Assembly (NCBI GenBank): GCA_946887065.1
Contig: CAMPKL010000241.1
Coordinates: forward strand, 1 to 6,227
DNA length: 6,227 nt
DNA from: an uncultured Bryobacterales bacterium
GTDB lineage: Bacteria; Acidobacteriota; Terriglobia; Bryobacterales; UBA6623
Direction: 5' to 3'
Part shown: positions 6,149 to 6,227 of the stretch, piece by piece
Layout: every line of letters starts with the position of its first letter
Numbering within the stretch: position 1 is the first letter of the stretch
Notes under the pieces: generated by a model
Seen by the model: only the letters and a program-made list of their open reading frames with translations
Database searches by the model: none
Told to the model about the DNA's origin: nothing
Translations under genes and position numbers: made by a program

Positions 6149-6227
6149 TCAATATTGGTCGAGGCCTTCGGTGAGTTCGATGTAGACGCCGGAGGGGTCA
6201 GTGAGAAAGGCGAGGCCGAGGCCGAGA
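6149..6227 (-). CDS. VOC/glyoxalase-fold protein, C-terminal end (cut by right edge)
   Basis: The minus strand entering from the right edge reads FLTDPSGVYIELTEGLDQY and then stops at 6151-6149. The DPxGxYIELTEGL ending is characteristic of the last beta-strands of vicinal oxygen chelate (glyoxalase/bleomycin-resistance/dioxygenase) proteins; the Glu of the IEL segment is the usual metal ligand. Only 25 residues are visible, so the enzyme type cannot be given. The 17-nt gap to the MBL gene on the same strand suggests one operon. Confidence 0.72.
   Translation of the reverse strand, partial: LGLGLAFLTDPSGVYIELTEGLDQY

Noticed and set aside
5109..6227. VOC plus MBL pair read as glyoxalase I and glyoxalase II
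   Set aside because: The MBL protein has a signal peptide and B3-type ligand spacing rather than a cytoplasmic GloB pattern, so the two would act in different compartments.

Overview
The window is GC-rich bacterial DNA. It probably comes from an Acidobacteriota genome, perhaps of the Solibacter/Bryobacter type. The main reason is the PadR regulator gene overlapping a large permease with a cytoplasmic helical N-terminus followed by two MacB/FtsX-like halves, an arrangement known as ADOP (acidobacterial duplicated orphan permease). The taxonomic placement is inference from gene content; no rRNA or tRNA gene is present.

Layout from left to right. Positions 1-50 (minus strand) hold the start of an unidentified gene running off the left edge. 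Positions 89-2695 (minus) hold an ADOP permease gene broken into a 603-residue N-terminal piece and a 261-residue C-terminal piece. The damage is concentrated in about 100 bp (875-977), inside the second periplasmic domain. The PadR-type regulator (2692-3036, minus) overlaps the permease start by 4 bp (ATGA). About 88 bp separate it from the next gene upstream. That gap carries a promoter-like sequence and a nested dyad. Positions 3125-4606 (minus) encode a two-domain class II PPK2, a polyphosphate:AMP phosphotransferase. Across a 112-bp divergent intergenic region, a small secreted beta-rich protein of unknown function is read on the plus strand (4719-5093). It converges on a secreted metallo-beta-lactamase-fold hydrolase (5109-6131, minus) with subclass-B3-like zinc ligands. 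Just upstream of that, probably in the same transcript, is the C-terminal end of a VOC/glyoxalase-fold protein that enters from the right edge (6149-6227, minus).

These look like several independent units rather than one system. PadR plus ADOP is a regulator/permease operon, and its permease appears to be decaying. PPK2 feeds polyphosphate energy into the adenylate pool. The VOC and MBL genes form an enzyme pair, only one of which is exported. I see no mobile element, CRISPR array, phage gene or obvious new multi-gene system. The points most worth a second look are the clustered lesions in the permease, the nested dyad next to the PadR promoter, and the SD-less, possibly near-leaderless TTG start of the PPK2 gene.
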